Translations under genes and position numbers: made by a program
Source of the DNA: Peteryoungia desertarenae
Lineage (GTDB): Bacteria; Pseudomonadota; Alphaproteobacteria; Rhizobiales; Rhizobiaceae
NCBI RefSeq assembly: GCF_005860795.2
Contig: NZ_CP058350.1
Span: forward strand, 1,208,501-1,272,500
Length of the DNA stretch: 64,000 bases
Direction: 5' to 3'
In this document: piece by piece, positions 36,419 to 46,967 of the stretch
How positions within the stretch are numbered: the stretch's first letter is position 1
Layout of the letters: every line of letters starts with the position of its first letter
The notes under the pieces: model-generated
What the model was told of the DNA's origin: nothing
Seen by the model: only the letters and a program-made list of their open reading frames with translations
Database searches by the model: none

Positions 36419-36925
36419 TCAAAAAACCATGGCCAATGTCCGGTCGGGTTTGGCCCTCCGGTTGCGGCCATGTCGGCCTTTGTCTTCAGTCTCGGACAGG
36501 GCGCCAGAAGCAACCTATCTAAGTAGTTTATGTGGCTCCTTCCGGCGCCCTGTTCGGTGTCTTTTCCATCGCAGTGTCTCGCTGCAGAGGCGGCGGTGAC
36601 GGGTAGATCATTGGCGATCCACCGTCGTCCGGGCTTGAGGGTCGGGTCTCGCCTGTCCTTGTGAGACAGGCCAAGAGCCTGGCCGGTTGGCCCGCGAGGT
36701 TCCCGCCGGATGGTACCGTCCGGCCGGACCCTCAGTCCCGGGGATGTCCCTTCGATCCTTTTTGGATCTTCAGAGCTCCCCGCCGTCTTGTCATCCGGCA
36801 TTTGCGCCGGACGCCTCCTTGTGTGCCTCCCAGGCACGCCCCTTCTGATCAGGCAGGAAGATCAGGAACCGGCCATCCGGGCCGGTTGTCCCTTCTTCCT
36901 GGCGAAGGGAGTGAGACCGTTGCGA
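36419..36925 (-). ncRNA. Candidate structured non-coding RNA ending in a terminator
   Basis: On the minus strand consecutive stems can be drawn: AACCGGCC/GGCCGGTT (about 36867-36887), GTGCCT/AGGCAC, CCGGC/GCCGG, GATCC/GGATC with an A5 loop, GAGGGTC pairing with GACCCTC across about 100 bases, GCCTGTC/GACAGGC, and a 12-base stem GGACAGGGCGCC (36494-36505) with 36544-36555. The run ends with CATGGCC/GGCCATG followed by GTTTTTT at 36426-36420, a plausible intrinsic terminator. It matches no RNA class known to me (not RNase P, tmRNA, 6S or SRP). Coordinates are approximate; a cluster of palindromic repeats is the alternative. Confidence 0.35.
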
Positions 36926-37237
36926 CGCCGTTATCTTGGACCTGCGACAGCCCTCCACCCCGGCACCGGCCCCGCCTCGCCGGACTTCGCAATGTCCGGT
37001 GTATCCGAGGGCGGAACGGGGACAGGATAGAACGAGAAAAACGGAGGGGGATGAAAATGGGGTATGGTGATTGGAATGATTGGGGAATTTGGAATGATCA
37101 TCCCCCAAAAGACACGCAATGGAGCCGCCGGACCCGTGGAAATAGAGGGTATTCGCGAGGGACTGGAAAATTGATCACGAAAGTGTGATCGCAGGCCTTT
37201 TCTCTCCCCTGGAGGGAGAGGAAAGGCCGCGCGCTAG

Positions 37238-37323
37238 GCCCCTCTCCGGGAAAATCTGAAGTTTAGGCGGCTTCCGCGGACCTCAAGCCTTCGATTTTCC
37301 GTCCTCCCCCGCAAGGGGGGAGG
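37238..37323. repeat. Intergenic repeat module, copy 1
   Basis: Bases 37238-37273 (from GCCCCTCTCC through GTTTAGGCGGCTT) match 37979-38014 with only one substitution visible. Both copies continue into CGTCCTC-CCCCGCAAGGGG palindromes. The more diverged segment at 36239-36390 seems related. The style is that of rhizobial short intergenic mosaic repeats. Confidence 0.7.
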
Positions 37324-37670
37324 TGGTGTTGGCGCAGATCTGACGCCCCATTGCCTTCAGCCAACGCGCCGAAGCCTTTCCCTCTAAGGGAGAGGTATGG
37401 TCGCGCATGATAGCCACCTGGTCATTCTCCGCGTTCGCAGGGAGAAGGCGCCGGCGACCGGATAAGGGCCAAGGTCGAAAGCATGCCCCCCTGTCCCCCG
37501 CATGGGGGAGGGGAGGAGTTGAAGTCGGGATATTGATGAGAACGAGCACTTTGGGTTTCATCCACAGAAGTGGAGGCTATCTGACGGGCGGGCGGTCGCT
37601 TCCCACCAGTTGTTCAAAACTGCAGCAGGGACGCTGGCGTTTCGGGCGCAAACCGGCCAGACTGGATCCC

Positions 37671-37949
37671 ATGGTGGACCATATTATCGATCACTTCGAT
37701 AGCTATGCAGCGATCTATGTGTTGGCGCAGCTCACGGCGCTCTGGTGGATGCGTGGCTGGTGGCGAGCGGCGGCGCTCGTGCCGCTTGTACCCATGGTGG
37801 CCGTTGTTGCGCTGGTCATCGCTGCTTCCGGCAGCGGCGGCAATGTGACGCCTGTTCTGCTCTTTTTCCTACTGCCACCGGCGCTGATCTATATCCTCGT
37901 CCTGCATATGGTGGTTTTCATTGTGCGCTGGCGGTCAAGGCCAGGGTAA
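37671..37949 (+). CDS. Small hypothetical membrane protein
   Basis: 92 residues with three hydrophobic segments (IYVLAQLTALWWMRGWW, ALVPLVPMVAVVALVIAA and PVLLFFLLPPALIYILVLHMVVFIV) and a basic tail RWRSRPG. No family is recognised. Its membrane-protein character is distinct from the surrounding repeat DNA, which supports a real gene. ATG 37671 was chosen because upstream translation is repeat-derived. Confidence 0.65.
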   Translation: MVDHIIDHFDSYAAIYVLAQLTALWWMRGWWRAAALVPLVPMVAVVALVIAASGSGGNVTPVLLFFLLPPALIYILVLHMVVFIVRWRSRPG

Positions 37950-37978
37950 AGGGGTGAGGTGAGTGCCAGCATAACCGC

Positions 37979-38070
37979 GCCCCTCTCCTGGAAAATCTGA
38001 AGTTTAGGCGGCTTGCGCGCGCCCAAGCCGTCGATGTTTCGTCCTCTCCCCCGCAAGGGGAGGAGCAGGA
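37979..38070. repeat. Intergenic repeat module, copy 2, next to lepA 3' end
   Basis: Second copy of the module at 37238-37323, ending with CCCCCGCAAGGGG (38048-38063 region). It begins immediately after the lepA stop on the minus strand, so its palindrome may serve as lepA's transcription end. Confidence 0.65.
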
Positions 38071-38075
38071 CGGTG

Positions 38076-39899
<1,824 letters not shown>

Positions 39900-40023
39900 G
39901 GCTCGCGCATATAGCAGCGAGCCCTTGTATCGCAAAGCGGAAAGATCGGGTTTTCCGGGCGATCACGGCGGTTTTGACGTCGCAGGCGACGGAGTGCGAA
40001 GCGCAATTCAAAGCCGGGGTCGC

Positions 40024-40338
40024 TCATGAGCTTTGAGGCCAATCCCCTTTCGGCCAGTTGCGGGCGGTATGGATGACCCTGAGAATGAGGATGCGTTGTT
40101 CGTCGAAGCTGTCCTCGATGGCATAGCAAAGGATCCAGGGCAGCGGAGCGAGCGATTTCTCGAATGTGCCCCGGACGCGTCCGGGGCGGCCCGTGGGGAC
40201 CTCGCCAAGCCGGTAGCCTGCGACCTCGATGAGATCGACGATGCGCTCGGCCACATCCGGGTCGTCTTCCGCGATATGCCGGAGGATCTCGAGCGTGTCG
40301 CGCATGGCATCGGCCGCCCAGACGACCGGCCGCGTCAT
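40024..40338 (-). CDS. RelE/ParE-family toxin
   Basis: 104 residues. It has the ParE fold pattern: VVWAADAMRDTLEILRHIAEDDPDVAERIVDLIE, then LGEVPTGRPGRVRGTFEKSL, then ILCYAIEDSFDEQRILILRVIHTARNW. ParE toxins inhibit gyrase. The gene overlaps the antitoxin stop by four bases (ATGA), and the antitoxin comes first, as usual. Confidence 0.88.
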   Translation of the reverse strand: MTRPVVWAADAMRDTLEILRHIAEDDPDVAERIVDLIEVAGYRLGEVPTGRPGRVRGTFEKSLAPLPWILCYAIEDSFDEQRILILRVIHTARNWPKGDWPQSS

Positions 40339-40604
40339 CCCCGCGCTGCCCGTTTGCCACGCACTGCGGCAATCACGGCGCGCATCTCGACGATTGCGTC
40401 TGAATGGGCAACGGTGTCGCCCGCCCGACCTTGCTCAAGGTTTCTCTCAATAGATTGCCGCAAGGCAAGTTCCTGCTCGACAAAGGCGGTGACCGCGTCT
40501 TCGGCGAGGCGCTGGCTGCTTTGGTCGGCGCCGGATGCCAGCGCATCAAGCTGGTCCTTCACGTCCTGGCGGATCTCGATTGTCATGGTGGTGCGGGACG
40601 ACAT
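40335..40604 (-). CDS. Ribbon-helix-helix antitoxin (ParD/CopG-like)
   Basis: 89 residues. The N-terminal TMTIEIRQDVKDQLDALASGADQS is a ribbon-helix-helix DNA-binding segment, and the C-terminal helix (ELALRQSIERNLEQGRAGDTV) would wrap the toxin. It is expected to repress its own promoter and neutralise the overlapping ParE-like toxin. Confidence 0.87.
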   Translation of the reverse strand: MSSRTTMTIEIRQDVKDQLDALASGADQSSQRLAEDAVTAFVEQELALRQSIERNLEQGRAGDTVAHSDAIVEMRAVIAAVRGKRAARG

Positions 40605-40675
40605 GGCGCTTTTCCACTGGTTAGGTAGTGATTATAGCCTGTCTGCAGGTCCTTCGCCAGAACCGCCTAGATCCC

Positions 40676-41551
40676 TCAAACCCCAAACTGTTCCGGCCAG
40701 TCGCGGCGGGTGGCGACCTGGCCTTCGGTTCTGAGGCGCCGCACGGTGTCGAGGTCGATCTCGGTGATCAGCCAATGGCTTTCCTCGACCGCGTCGCTCT
40801 CGCTTTCCGCATAGATGCCACTGGGCGGCATACCGTAGTCGGAAGGGACGTAAAGGGCAGCGCGGCCGCGGTTTTCGTCCATCGCCGGCGACCAGGGAGC
40901 GGTGCCTGCGGTGGGTGAGGATAGGACGGCGATCTGGTTTTCCAGCGCCCGGGCCTGGGCGCCGATGCGCACGCGATAGGCGCCGGCCAGCGTGTCGGTG
41001 CAGGAAGGCGCCAGGATCAGGTCGACGCCTTGCTCGGCAAGATTGCGGGCGAGCATCGGGAATTCATTGTCGTAGCAGATCAGGATGCCGAGCTTGCCAA
41101 GCGGCGTGTCGAGGGCGGTGAGGCCGTGCTTTCCGGCGGCAATCCCCCATTGCTCGCGCTCGAAGCGTGTCATGATGATCTTGTCCTGATGGCCGATCAG
41201 GCCGTCGGGACCGAAGAGGAAGGCGCGGTTCCGGTATTGACCGTCAGGATCGAGCACCGGTGCGGAGCCGGGCTGGAAGACGATGGCATGGGTGCGGGCG
41301 AGTGCTTCGCAGAGTTCGACCCAGGCCGGGATCAGCGGCTGGATGCCGGCAATCGAACCGTGGAGGTCAGAGCGGGTGTCAGACTCAAGCTGGCCGGCGA
41401 GCACGAGGCCGGCATATTCCGGCAGCAGCACGAGTTCCGCACCGCGCTCGACGGCCTGATGCACGAGCTGCGTCAGGTGGAGGACGTAAGACTCCCAGGT
41501 CTCGATGAGCTCGATCTTGTACTGGCAGGCGGCAAGGGTGAGGGATGTCAT
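40676..41551 (-). CDS. Carbon-nitrogen hydrolase (nitrilase superfamily)
   Basis: 291 residues. The Glu-Lys-Cys catalytic set is visible: VLLPEYAGL (Glu), GHQDKIIMTRFE (Lys) and GILICYDNEFPML (Cys near residue 147). These enzymes hydrolyse amides or nitriles; the substrate is unknown. It overlaps the GNAT gene by four bases and is second in the pair. The nitrilase, GNAT and nearby SnoaL-like genes recur together in rhizobia, suggesting a small uncharacterised pathway. Confidence 0.92.
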   Translation of the reverse strand: MTSLTLAACQYKIELIETWESYVLHLTQLVHQAVERGAELVLLPEYAGLVLAGQLESDTRSDLHGSIAGIQPLIPAWVELCEALARTHAIVFQPGSAPVLDPDGQYRNRAFLFGPDGLIGHQDKIIMTRFEREQWGIAAGKHGLTALDTPLGKLGILICYDNEFPMLARNLAEQGVDLILAPSCTDTLAGAYRVRIGAQARALENQIAVLSSPTAGTAPWSPAMDENRGRAALYVPSDYGMPPSGIYAESESDAVEESHWLITEIDLDTVRRLRTEGQVATRRDWPEQFGV

Positions 41552-42141
41552 GGGTTCAGATCCCGGATCCAGAAGGAAAGCGGCTTCGGGCTTTCCACGT
41601 TTTCATCAAGGTCGCGCCAGGTGAAGGTGGTCCGAAGCGCAGGGTAATGGGTGTAGCCGCGTTTTTGCCAGAAGGTGTCGAGCGGCTGATAGTCGGCAGG
41701 CCGGCGCGGATGGTCGGCAGGGCGCTCGACGGAGCAGAAGGTGGCATAGCGCAGGCCGAGCGTCCTTGCCTGCGCCTCGCGACCTTCGAAGAATTTCACG
41801 CCGATTCCCTGGCCGCGATACTGCGGCAAAAGCACGCTTTCGCCGAAATAGAAGAACTGATCTGGATCGAGCCCTGCCGCAAGGAAGGGGCGTTTGACCT
41901 CCTCGGTCTCGCCCGCCATCGGCGTTCCCGTGGCAACCCCAACCACCTGGTCACCATCGCGGGCAATGACGAAGACTGAGCCCTCGGATTTCGCATAGGT
42001 AGAGAGATAGGTCTGTTCGTAGGCCGGATTTCCCTCGTAGAGATAGGGAAAATCGCGGAACACGGTGGTTCTGAGCCGCGCAAGGTCGTCGAAGAAGGGG
42101 GCGGCGTCGCTGCCGGAAAAGGATTGGATGGTAAGCGCCAT
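41548..42141 (-). CDS. GNAT-family N-acetyltransferase
   Basis: 197 residues. Acetyl-CoA loop LLPQYRGQGIGVKFFEGREAQARTLG near residue 107 (Q/R-x2-G-x-G/A), preceded by GDQVVGVATGTPM. The extended C-terminus (DYQPLDTFWQKRGYTHYPALRTTFTWRDLDE) is longer than a minimal GNAT. The next gene, a nitrilase, overlaps its stop by four bases, so the two products probably act on related metabolites. Confidence 0.9.
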   Translation of the reverse strand: MALTIQSFSGSDAAPFFDDLARLRTTVFRDFPYLYEGNPAYEQTYLSTYAKSEGSVFVIARDGDQVVGVATGTPMAGETEEVKRPFLAAGLDPDQFFYFGESVLLPQYRGQGIGVKFFEGREAQARTLGLRYATFCSVERPADHPRRPADYQPLDTFWQKRGYTHYPALRTTFTWRDLDENVESPKPLSFWIRDLNP

Positions 42142-42222
42142 AGAGTGTTTTCAGTCCGTTGCTGAGCGTTTATACCCATCTGCAACGACCCGAGAAAGCA
42201 ATTCCACGACGAGGAGTGATCG

Positions 42223-42624
42223 ATGACCGCCGCCGCCACCATCCGCGCCTATTACGATGCCTTCAATGCCGGTGACATGGACCGTTTCCTCGCGCTCCTG
42301 ACCGATGACGTGGCGCATGACATCAACCAGGGTGCCCGCCAGACAGGCAGGCAAGCCTTCGCGACGTTCATGGACCACATGAACCGCTGCTATAAGGAGG
42401 AACTCACCGACATGGTGATCATGGTGAGCGAGGACGGCACGCGCGGGGCGGCGGAGTTCATCGTCAACGGCACTTATCTGGCGACCGACGAGGGCCTGCC
42501 GGAAGCCAATGGCCAGACCTACCGCCTGCCTGCCGGCGCCTTCTTCGAGATCCGCGACGGCAAGGTCGCCCGCATTTCCAATTATTACAGCCTGCCGGAC
42601 TGGATTGCCCAGGTCAGTGGTTGA
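42223..42624 (+). CDS. SnoaL-like/ketosteroid-isomerase-related protein
   Basis: 133 residues, one NTF2-like cone domain: AATIRAYYDAFNAGDMDRFLALLTDDVAHDINQG at the N-terminus and LPAGAFFEIRDGKVARISNYYSLPDWIAQV at the end. Such proteins bind or isomerise small hydrophobic molecules, or simply bind ligands. It is divergent from the GNAT-nitrilase pair, sharing an 81-base control region. Confidence 0.88.
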   Translation: MTAAATIRAYYDAFNAGDMDRFLALLTDDVAHDINQGARQTGRQAFATFMDHMNRCYKEELTDMVIMVSEDGTRGAAEFIVNGTYLATDEGLPEANGQTYRLPAGAFFEIRDGKVARISNYYSLPDWIAQVSG

Positions 42625-43093
42625 CAGGGCCTCGTTTTGACCAGCCCGGCCTGACCAAACCGATCGGGCGAAACGTCACGTCCAGAGGAATTGCAAACCC
42701 GTCGCATCGAGAATGAGGCGGCGGGTTGATCTGCGCCATGAAAGACCCGCAAGGGCTGCAAGCAGACTGTGTGCCGTTGAAGAATATTCGGCGCAAATGA
42801 TCTTATCAAAGCACGATAATTCTGCTCGATACTTTGCGGCAAAATGCAACCAGCGTGAGAATATGCTCAATTTTAAGGCAATTGCCGCCGGATTTTCCTG
42901 AATTCCGTCAATTTTTGCTGGGTGTCGGCCTTAACGTTTACAATCTTTAAACGCCTCCACCCCTAAATCTTGCATGTGAAATATGTGGGTGATGGCGGCA
43001 GCGTGCCGGAGGTGCAAGCGTTGCTGATTATGCAAGGACCCAAGACCATCACGACATATGAGCGATTAGTGAAACGTTCAGTGGAGCCGAGCT
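42625..43093. other. Intergenic region before the double-PAS chemoreceptor
   Basis: About 470 bases with no gene or clear repeat. AT-rich stretches near 42880-42960 probably hold the chemoreceptor promoter. I see no convincing sigma-70 or motility-type consensus. Confidence 0.4.
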
Positions 43094-44890
43094 GTGGACC
43101 GGAAATTCTCAAGTTGGGGTAATGATGCAAGCGCAATCATGGAGGCGATGAACCAGTCGCAGGCCATCATCGAGTTCAAGCCCGATGGCACTATTCTGTG
43201 GGCCAACGAGAACTTCTGCGGCGCTGTCGGTTATGCCTTGAGCGAGATTGTCGGCAAGCACCATCGCATTTTCGTCGACCCACAGGAGGCCGCCTCGCAG
43301 GACTATCGGGATTTCTGGGCCAATCTGGCAGCCGGCAATTTCGACCGGCGCCAATACCGCCGCTTCAACAAGGCCGGCCAGGAATTCTGGATCGAGGCCT
43401 CCTACAATCCGGTGAAGAAAAGCGGCAGGACCTACAAGATCATCAAGTTTGCCTCCGACATTACGGCGGTAAAGCTGAAGGCCGCCGATGATGCGGGCAA
43501 GCTGGCCGCGATTTCACGCGCCCAAGCCATGATCGAATTCACGCCTGATGGCACGATCCTTAACGCCAACGAGAACTTCTGTGGCGCGATCGGCTATGCG
43601 CTGTCCGAGATCCAGGGCAAGCATCACTCGATGTTCTGCGATCCCGAATACGCAAGAAGCGAAGACTATCGCCAGTTCTGGGCACGCCTTGCACGCGGTG
43701 AGTTCTTCTCCGCCGAATATGAACGGATCGCCAAGGGTGGCAGGCGCATTCACATCTCGGCCTCCTATAACCCGATTTTCGACATGAACGGCAAGGTGTT
43801 CAAGATCGTCAAATTTGCAAGCGACGTCTCCGAACGCGTCGCTAATGTTGACCTTCTGGCCAATGCCCTGAAGGGGCTCGCGGATGGCGATCTGACCCAA
43901 CAGCTGGACAAGCCGTTTCAGCCGGCACTCGAAAGGCTGCGGCTTGACTACAACGAGGCGGTCGAGAAGCTTAAGTTGGCGCTATGCTCTGTGTCGCAAA
44001 ATGCCAGCGCTATCTCGGCGGCAGCCCAGGAGATCCGTTCCGCCTCCGAAGACCTTTCAAGACGCACCGAGCAGCAGGCGTCCTCTGTTGAGGAGACCGC
44101 CGCGGCGCTTGAACAGATTACCACCACGGTTGCCGATTCCAGTTCGCGAGCCCAGGAGGCGGGTCAGTTGGTGCAGCAGACCAAGGAAAGCGCCGAGCGC
44201 TCCGGCAAGGTCGTCCACAGCGCGGTTGAAGCCATGGGCAAGATCGAGGCCTCTGCCTCGGAAATCGGCAACATTATCGGCGTGATCGACGAAATCGCCT
44301 TCCAGACCAATCTCCTGGCACTCAATGCGGGCGTCGAGGCTGCTCGCGCTGGCGAAGCGGGCAAAGGATTTGCAGTTGTGGCCCAGGAAGTGCGTGAGCT
44401 TGCCCAGCGTTCCGCCAAGGCGGCCAAGGAAATCAAGGACCTGATCAGCGCCTCCAATGGCCATGTGCAAAACGGCGTGGCACTGGTCGGTGAAACCGGC
44501 AAGGCGCTCGAAACGATCGTGACCCAGGTGCTCCAGGTCAACACCAATGTTGCCGCGATCGTCGAGGCCTCCCGCGAACAGGCGACCGGCCTGAAGGAGA
44601 TCAATACCGCGGTCAATACCATGGATCAGGGAACGCAGAAGAATACCGCCATGGTCGAGGAAACCAATGGGACGGCTCAGAGGCTGGCCCATGAAGCCGA
44701 AGAACTGTTCCGGCTGCTCGCCCAGTTCAAGCTCGGTCAATCCTCGGCGCCGCAGCGACGGAGCCGGCCCATGGCGGCCAATCATGACATGAGCCTTGTC
44801 CCGTCTCCGGCACGCGAGATGCAGACAAGAGCCAGAGCAGCCTTTAGCGGCAATGCCGCGCTCAAGAATGATGGATGGCAGGACTTCTGA
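43094..44890 (+). CDS. Cytoplasmic double-PAS methyl-accepting chemotaxis protein
   Basis: 598 residues with no membrane segment. Two closely similar PAS domains (residues about 25-125 and 147-245) share MNQSQAIIEFKPDGTILWANENFC / RAQAMIEFTPDGTILNANENFC and SEIxGKHH. A HAMP-like stretch (LANALKGLADGDLTQQL) leads to the signalling domain whose tip is [34 protein letters not shown] pairs of this Aer-like type can bind flavin or heme and sense redox or oxygen. Start GTG 43094; no C-terminal CheR-tethering pentapeptide is seen. A terminator follows at 44928. Confidence 0.93.
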   Translation: MDRKFSSWGNDASAIMEAMNQSQAIIEFKPDGTILWANENFCGAVGYALSEIVGKHHRIFVDPQEAASQDYRDFWANLAAGNFDRRQYRRFNKAGQEFWIEASYNPVKKSGRTYKIIKFASDITAVKLKAADDAGKLAAISRAQAMIEFTPDGTILNANENFCGAIGYALSEIQGKHHSMFCDPEYARSEDYRQFWARLARGEFFSAEYERIAKGGRRIHISASYNPIFDMNGKVFKIVKFASDVSERVANVDLLANALKGLADGDLTQQLDKPFQPALERLRLDYNEAVEKLKLALCSVSQNASAISAAAQEIRSASEDLSRRTEQQASSVEETAAALEQITTTVADSSSRAQEAGQLVQQTKESAERSGKVVHSAVEAMGKIEASASEIGNIIGVIDEIAFQTNLLALNAGVEAARAGEAGKGFAVVAQEVRELAQRSAKAAKEIKDLISASNGHVQNGVALVGETGKALETIVTQVLQVNTNVAAIVEASREQATGLKEINTAVNTMDQGTQKNTAMVEETNGTAQRLAHEAEELFRLLAQFKLGQSSAPQRRSRPMAANHDMSLVPSPAREMQTRARAAFSGNAALKNDGWQDF

Positions 44891-45193
44891 CCGGTAGAGC
44901 GTCCTTGGACCCGGTTCTCCATCTCGGACCCCGATGCCATGCATCGGGGTTTTTCACATTTCCACGGTCAATGTTTCAAGACCTGATTGCCCGCAAGCCC
45001 GAAGGTCGATGAAGTAAATAAAAGGTTAACATAGGCGCGCAAAAAATTGTAAGAAATCGCTCTCCTAAACCTTATTGTTAACGAAATTCGAAGAATATCC
45101 CCTCAAATTTAGGTGGTCAAAGCTCGCAGGAGATGGGGTTCGCAGACAACCACCAAACCCAGGCCCCTGCCACAACCAGCATGTGAGGGGACC
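44891..45193. other. Intergenic region between the two chemoreceptor genes
   Basis: About 300 bases. It holds the terminator at 44928-44954 and then an AT-rich stretch (45010-45090) with two GTTAAC sites, which probably carries the promoter of the globin-coupled receptor. Confidence 0.45.
44928..44954 (+). terminator. Terminator after the double-PAS chemoreceptor gene
   Basis: Perfect 10-base stem ACCCCGATGC/GCATCGGGGT (44928-44937 and 44941-44950) with a 3-base loop and a run of T residues directly after. Confidence 0.85.
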
Positions 45194-46768
45194 ATGTCGC
45201 ATCGAGTGTCGTATGAAAAGAGTACCGAGACTGCACAGACCGGCGAATTGAACATCAGCCGCCGTCTCGATTTCATGGAGATGACGGAGGAGCGCCGCGC
45301 CGGGATCCGCAGTTTGAAGAGCCTTATCGAGCAGGAACTGCCGAAAGGTCTCGACAAGTTCTATGCACAGCTGCGTCATGCGCCCGAGGTCAGCCGCTTC
45401 TTCTCCTCCGAAGACCACATCAAGCATGCCAAGGGCGCGCAGCTCGGCCATTGGGCCAACATCGCCGATGGCAATTTCGGCGATGACTATGTGCGCAAGG
45501 TATGCACCATCGGCAAGGTCCATGCCCGCATCGGTCTGGAACCACAATGGTATATCGGCGGCTATGCCTTGATCCTCGAGCATCTGATCGAGACCGCAAT
45601 CAAGGACACGTTCCCGCAGAAAGGACTTTTCTCCTCCCGGAAGGCAAACCCTGAGACATTCGGAAGATCGCTGGCAAGTCTCGTCAAGGCCGTGTTGCTT
45701 GACATGGATCTTGCCATTTCCGTCTATCTCGATGAAGCGGAAGCCGCCAAACAGAAGGCACAGGCTGAAGCCATCGACGCAGAACGGGCGATGGTTTGCG
45801 ACATCTTTGGCAAGGCGATGGCCGCCATCGCCGCCAAGGACATGCGTCACCGCATCCATGCCGACCTGCCAGAGGCCTATCATGCCCTCCGGGACAACTT
45901 CAACGACTGTCTGGAGGAACTTTCGGGCACCATTGGCGCAATCAGTGGTGCATCGGCCCAGATCCATGCCGCAACCACGGAAATTCGCACGGCAGCGGAT
46001 GATCTCGCCCGCCGAACGGAGCAGCAGGCAGCGTCCGTCGAACAGACGGCGGCAGCCCTGGAACAGATCACGACAACCATCGCCGATTCCAGCCATCGGG
46101 CCGACGAGGCCGGCAAGCTGGTGCGCAACACGCGGCAAAAGGCTGAGAAATCCGGCGAGGTTGTCGGCAATGCCGTGGAGGCCATGAGCAAGATCGAAGC
46201 CTCTTCGACCCAGATCTCAAACATCATCGGCGTCATCGACGAAATCGCGTTTCAGACCAATCTTCTGGCGCTGAATGCCGGTGTCGAGGCGGCACGGGCC
46301 GGTGAAGCCGGCAAGGGCTTTGCCGTGGTTGCCCAGGAGGTGCGGGAACTGGCCCAGCGTTCTGCCCAGGCAGCCAAGGAAATCAAGAGCCTGATCAACA
46401 CCTCCAACGAACAGGTCAAGAATGGTGTGTCGCTGGTCGGGCAGACCGGTGAGGCGCTCAAGGAAATCGTGGCCGAGGTCCAGAGCATCAATGCCAATGT
46501 CGAGGCGATTGTCACGGCTGCGCGCGAACAGGCAACCGGCATCAAGGAAATCAATCACGCGGTCAATCAGATGGACCAGGGCACCCAGCAAAATGCCGCC
46601 ATGGTCGAGGAAAGCAATGCGGCAGCCCATGGTCTGATGCAGGAAGTGACCCGCATCGCCCAGATGCTCAGTGAATTCCAGGTATCACGTATGGCAGAGA
46701 CAGGCACACCGCAAACGGGTGCTTCGCGCGCCAAAGAGATCGCGGGCCGCACGTCCCGGGCTGCCTGA
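45194..46768 (+). CDS. Globin-coupled chemoreceptor (HemAT-like)
   Basis: 524 residues, no membrane segment. Residues about 15-185 are a sensor-globin domain. The likely proximal heme His is H110 in [18 protein letters not shown], and [21 protein letters not shown] precedes it. A linker helix follows, then an MCP domain with the [31 protein letters not shown] tip. HemAT-type proteins bind oxygen at the heme and steer aerotaxis through CheA/CheW. ATG 45194 has GAGGGG at good distance. The MCP part is very similar to that of the preceding receptor. Confidence 0.94.
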   Translation: MSHRVSYEKSTETAQTGELNISRRLDFMEMTEERRAGIRSLKSLIEQELPKGLDKFYAQLRHAPEVSRFFSSEDHIKHAKGAQLGHWANIADGNFGDDYVRKVCTIGKVHARIGLEPQWYIGGYALILEHLIETAIKDTFPQKGLFSSRKANPETFGRSLASLVKAVLLDMDLAISVYLDEAEAAKQKAQAEAIDAERAMVCDIFGKAMAAIAAKDMRHRIHADLPEAYHALRDNFNDCLEELSGTIGAISGASAQIHAATTEIRTAADDLARRTEQQAASVEQTAAALEQITTTIADSSHRADEAGKLVRNTRQKAEKSGEVVGNAVEAMSKIEASSTQISNIIGVIDEIAFQTNLLALNAGVEAARAGEAGKGFAVVAQEVRELAQRSAQAAKEIKSLINTSNEQVKNGVSLVGQTGEALKEIVAEVQSINANVEAIVTAAREQATGIKEINHAVNQMDQGTQQNAAMVEESNAAAHGLMQEVTRIAQMLSEFQVSRMAETGTPQTGASRAKEIAGRTSRAA

Positions 46769-46877
46769 CACATCGGAGCGTCGCTCGCCCTGATTGGAGC
46801 AGTTCTGGTGGTCCAGACTGGCCGCCCACTTTGTCGAAGGCTTAAGAGACAACAGCTTGATCAGCACGAAATGCCCT

Positions 46878-46913
46878 GAGCCTCCGGCCTTCTCGGTCGA
46901 GGCTCTTTTTTTT
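46878..46913 (+). terminator. Terminator after the globin-coupled receptor gene
   Basis: Stem GAGCCTC/GAGGCTC (46878-46884 and 46899-46905) with a 14-base loop followed by eight T residues. Confidence 0.85.
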
Positions 46914-46967
46914 GTCCGTTCTGTCAGGGGTATTGACTCCATCAAAATATGCTTGAATTCTCCTATA

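Larger units (their letters stand above)
36125..37670. other. Long gene-poor, repeat- and palindrome-rich region
   Basis: About 1.5 kb with no convincing gene. It opens (36125-36410) and closes (37195-37420) with GC-rich intergenic repeat modules containing CTCTCCCCTGGAGG, AATCTGAAGTTTAGGC-like and CCCGCAAGGGG palindromes, copies of which also flank lepA. The centre (36420-37020) is a dense run of hairpins described separately. Open frames here have repeat-derived translations and no domain. Confidence 0.7.

Noticed and set aside
36334..36837. 167-codon minus-strand frame in the palindromic region
   Set aside because: Its ends are made of the intergenic repeat (SPCGRG-type translation) and the middle is explained by hairpins; no domain or ribosome site.
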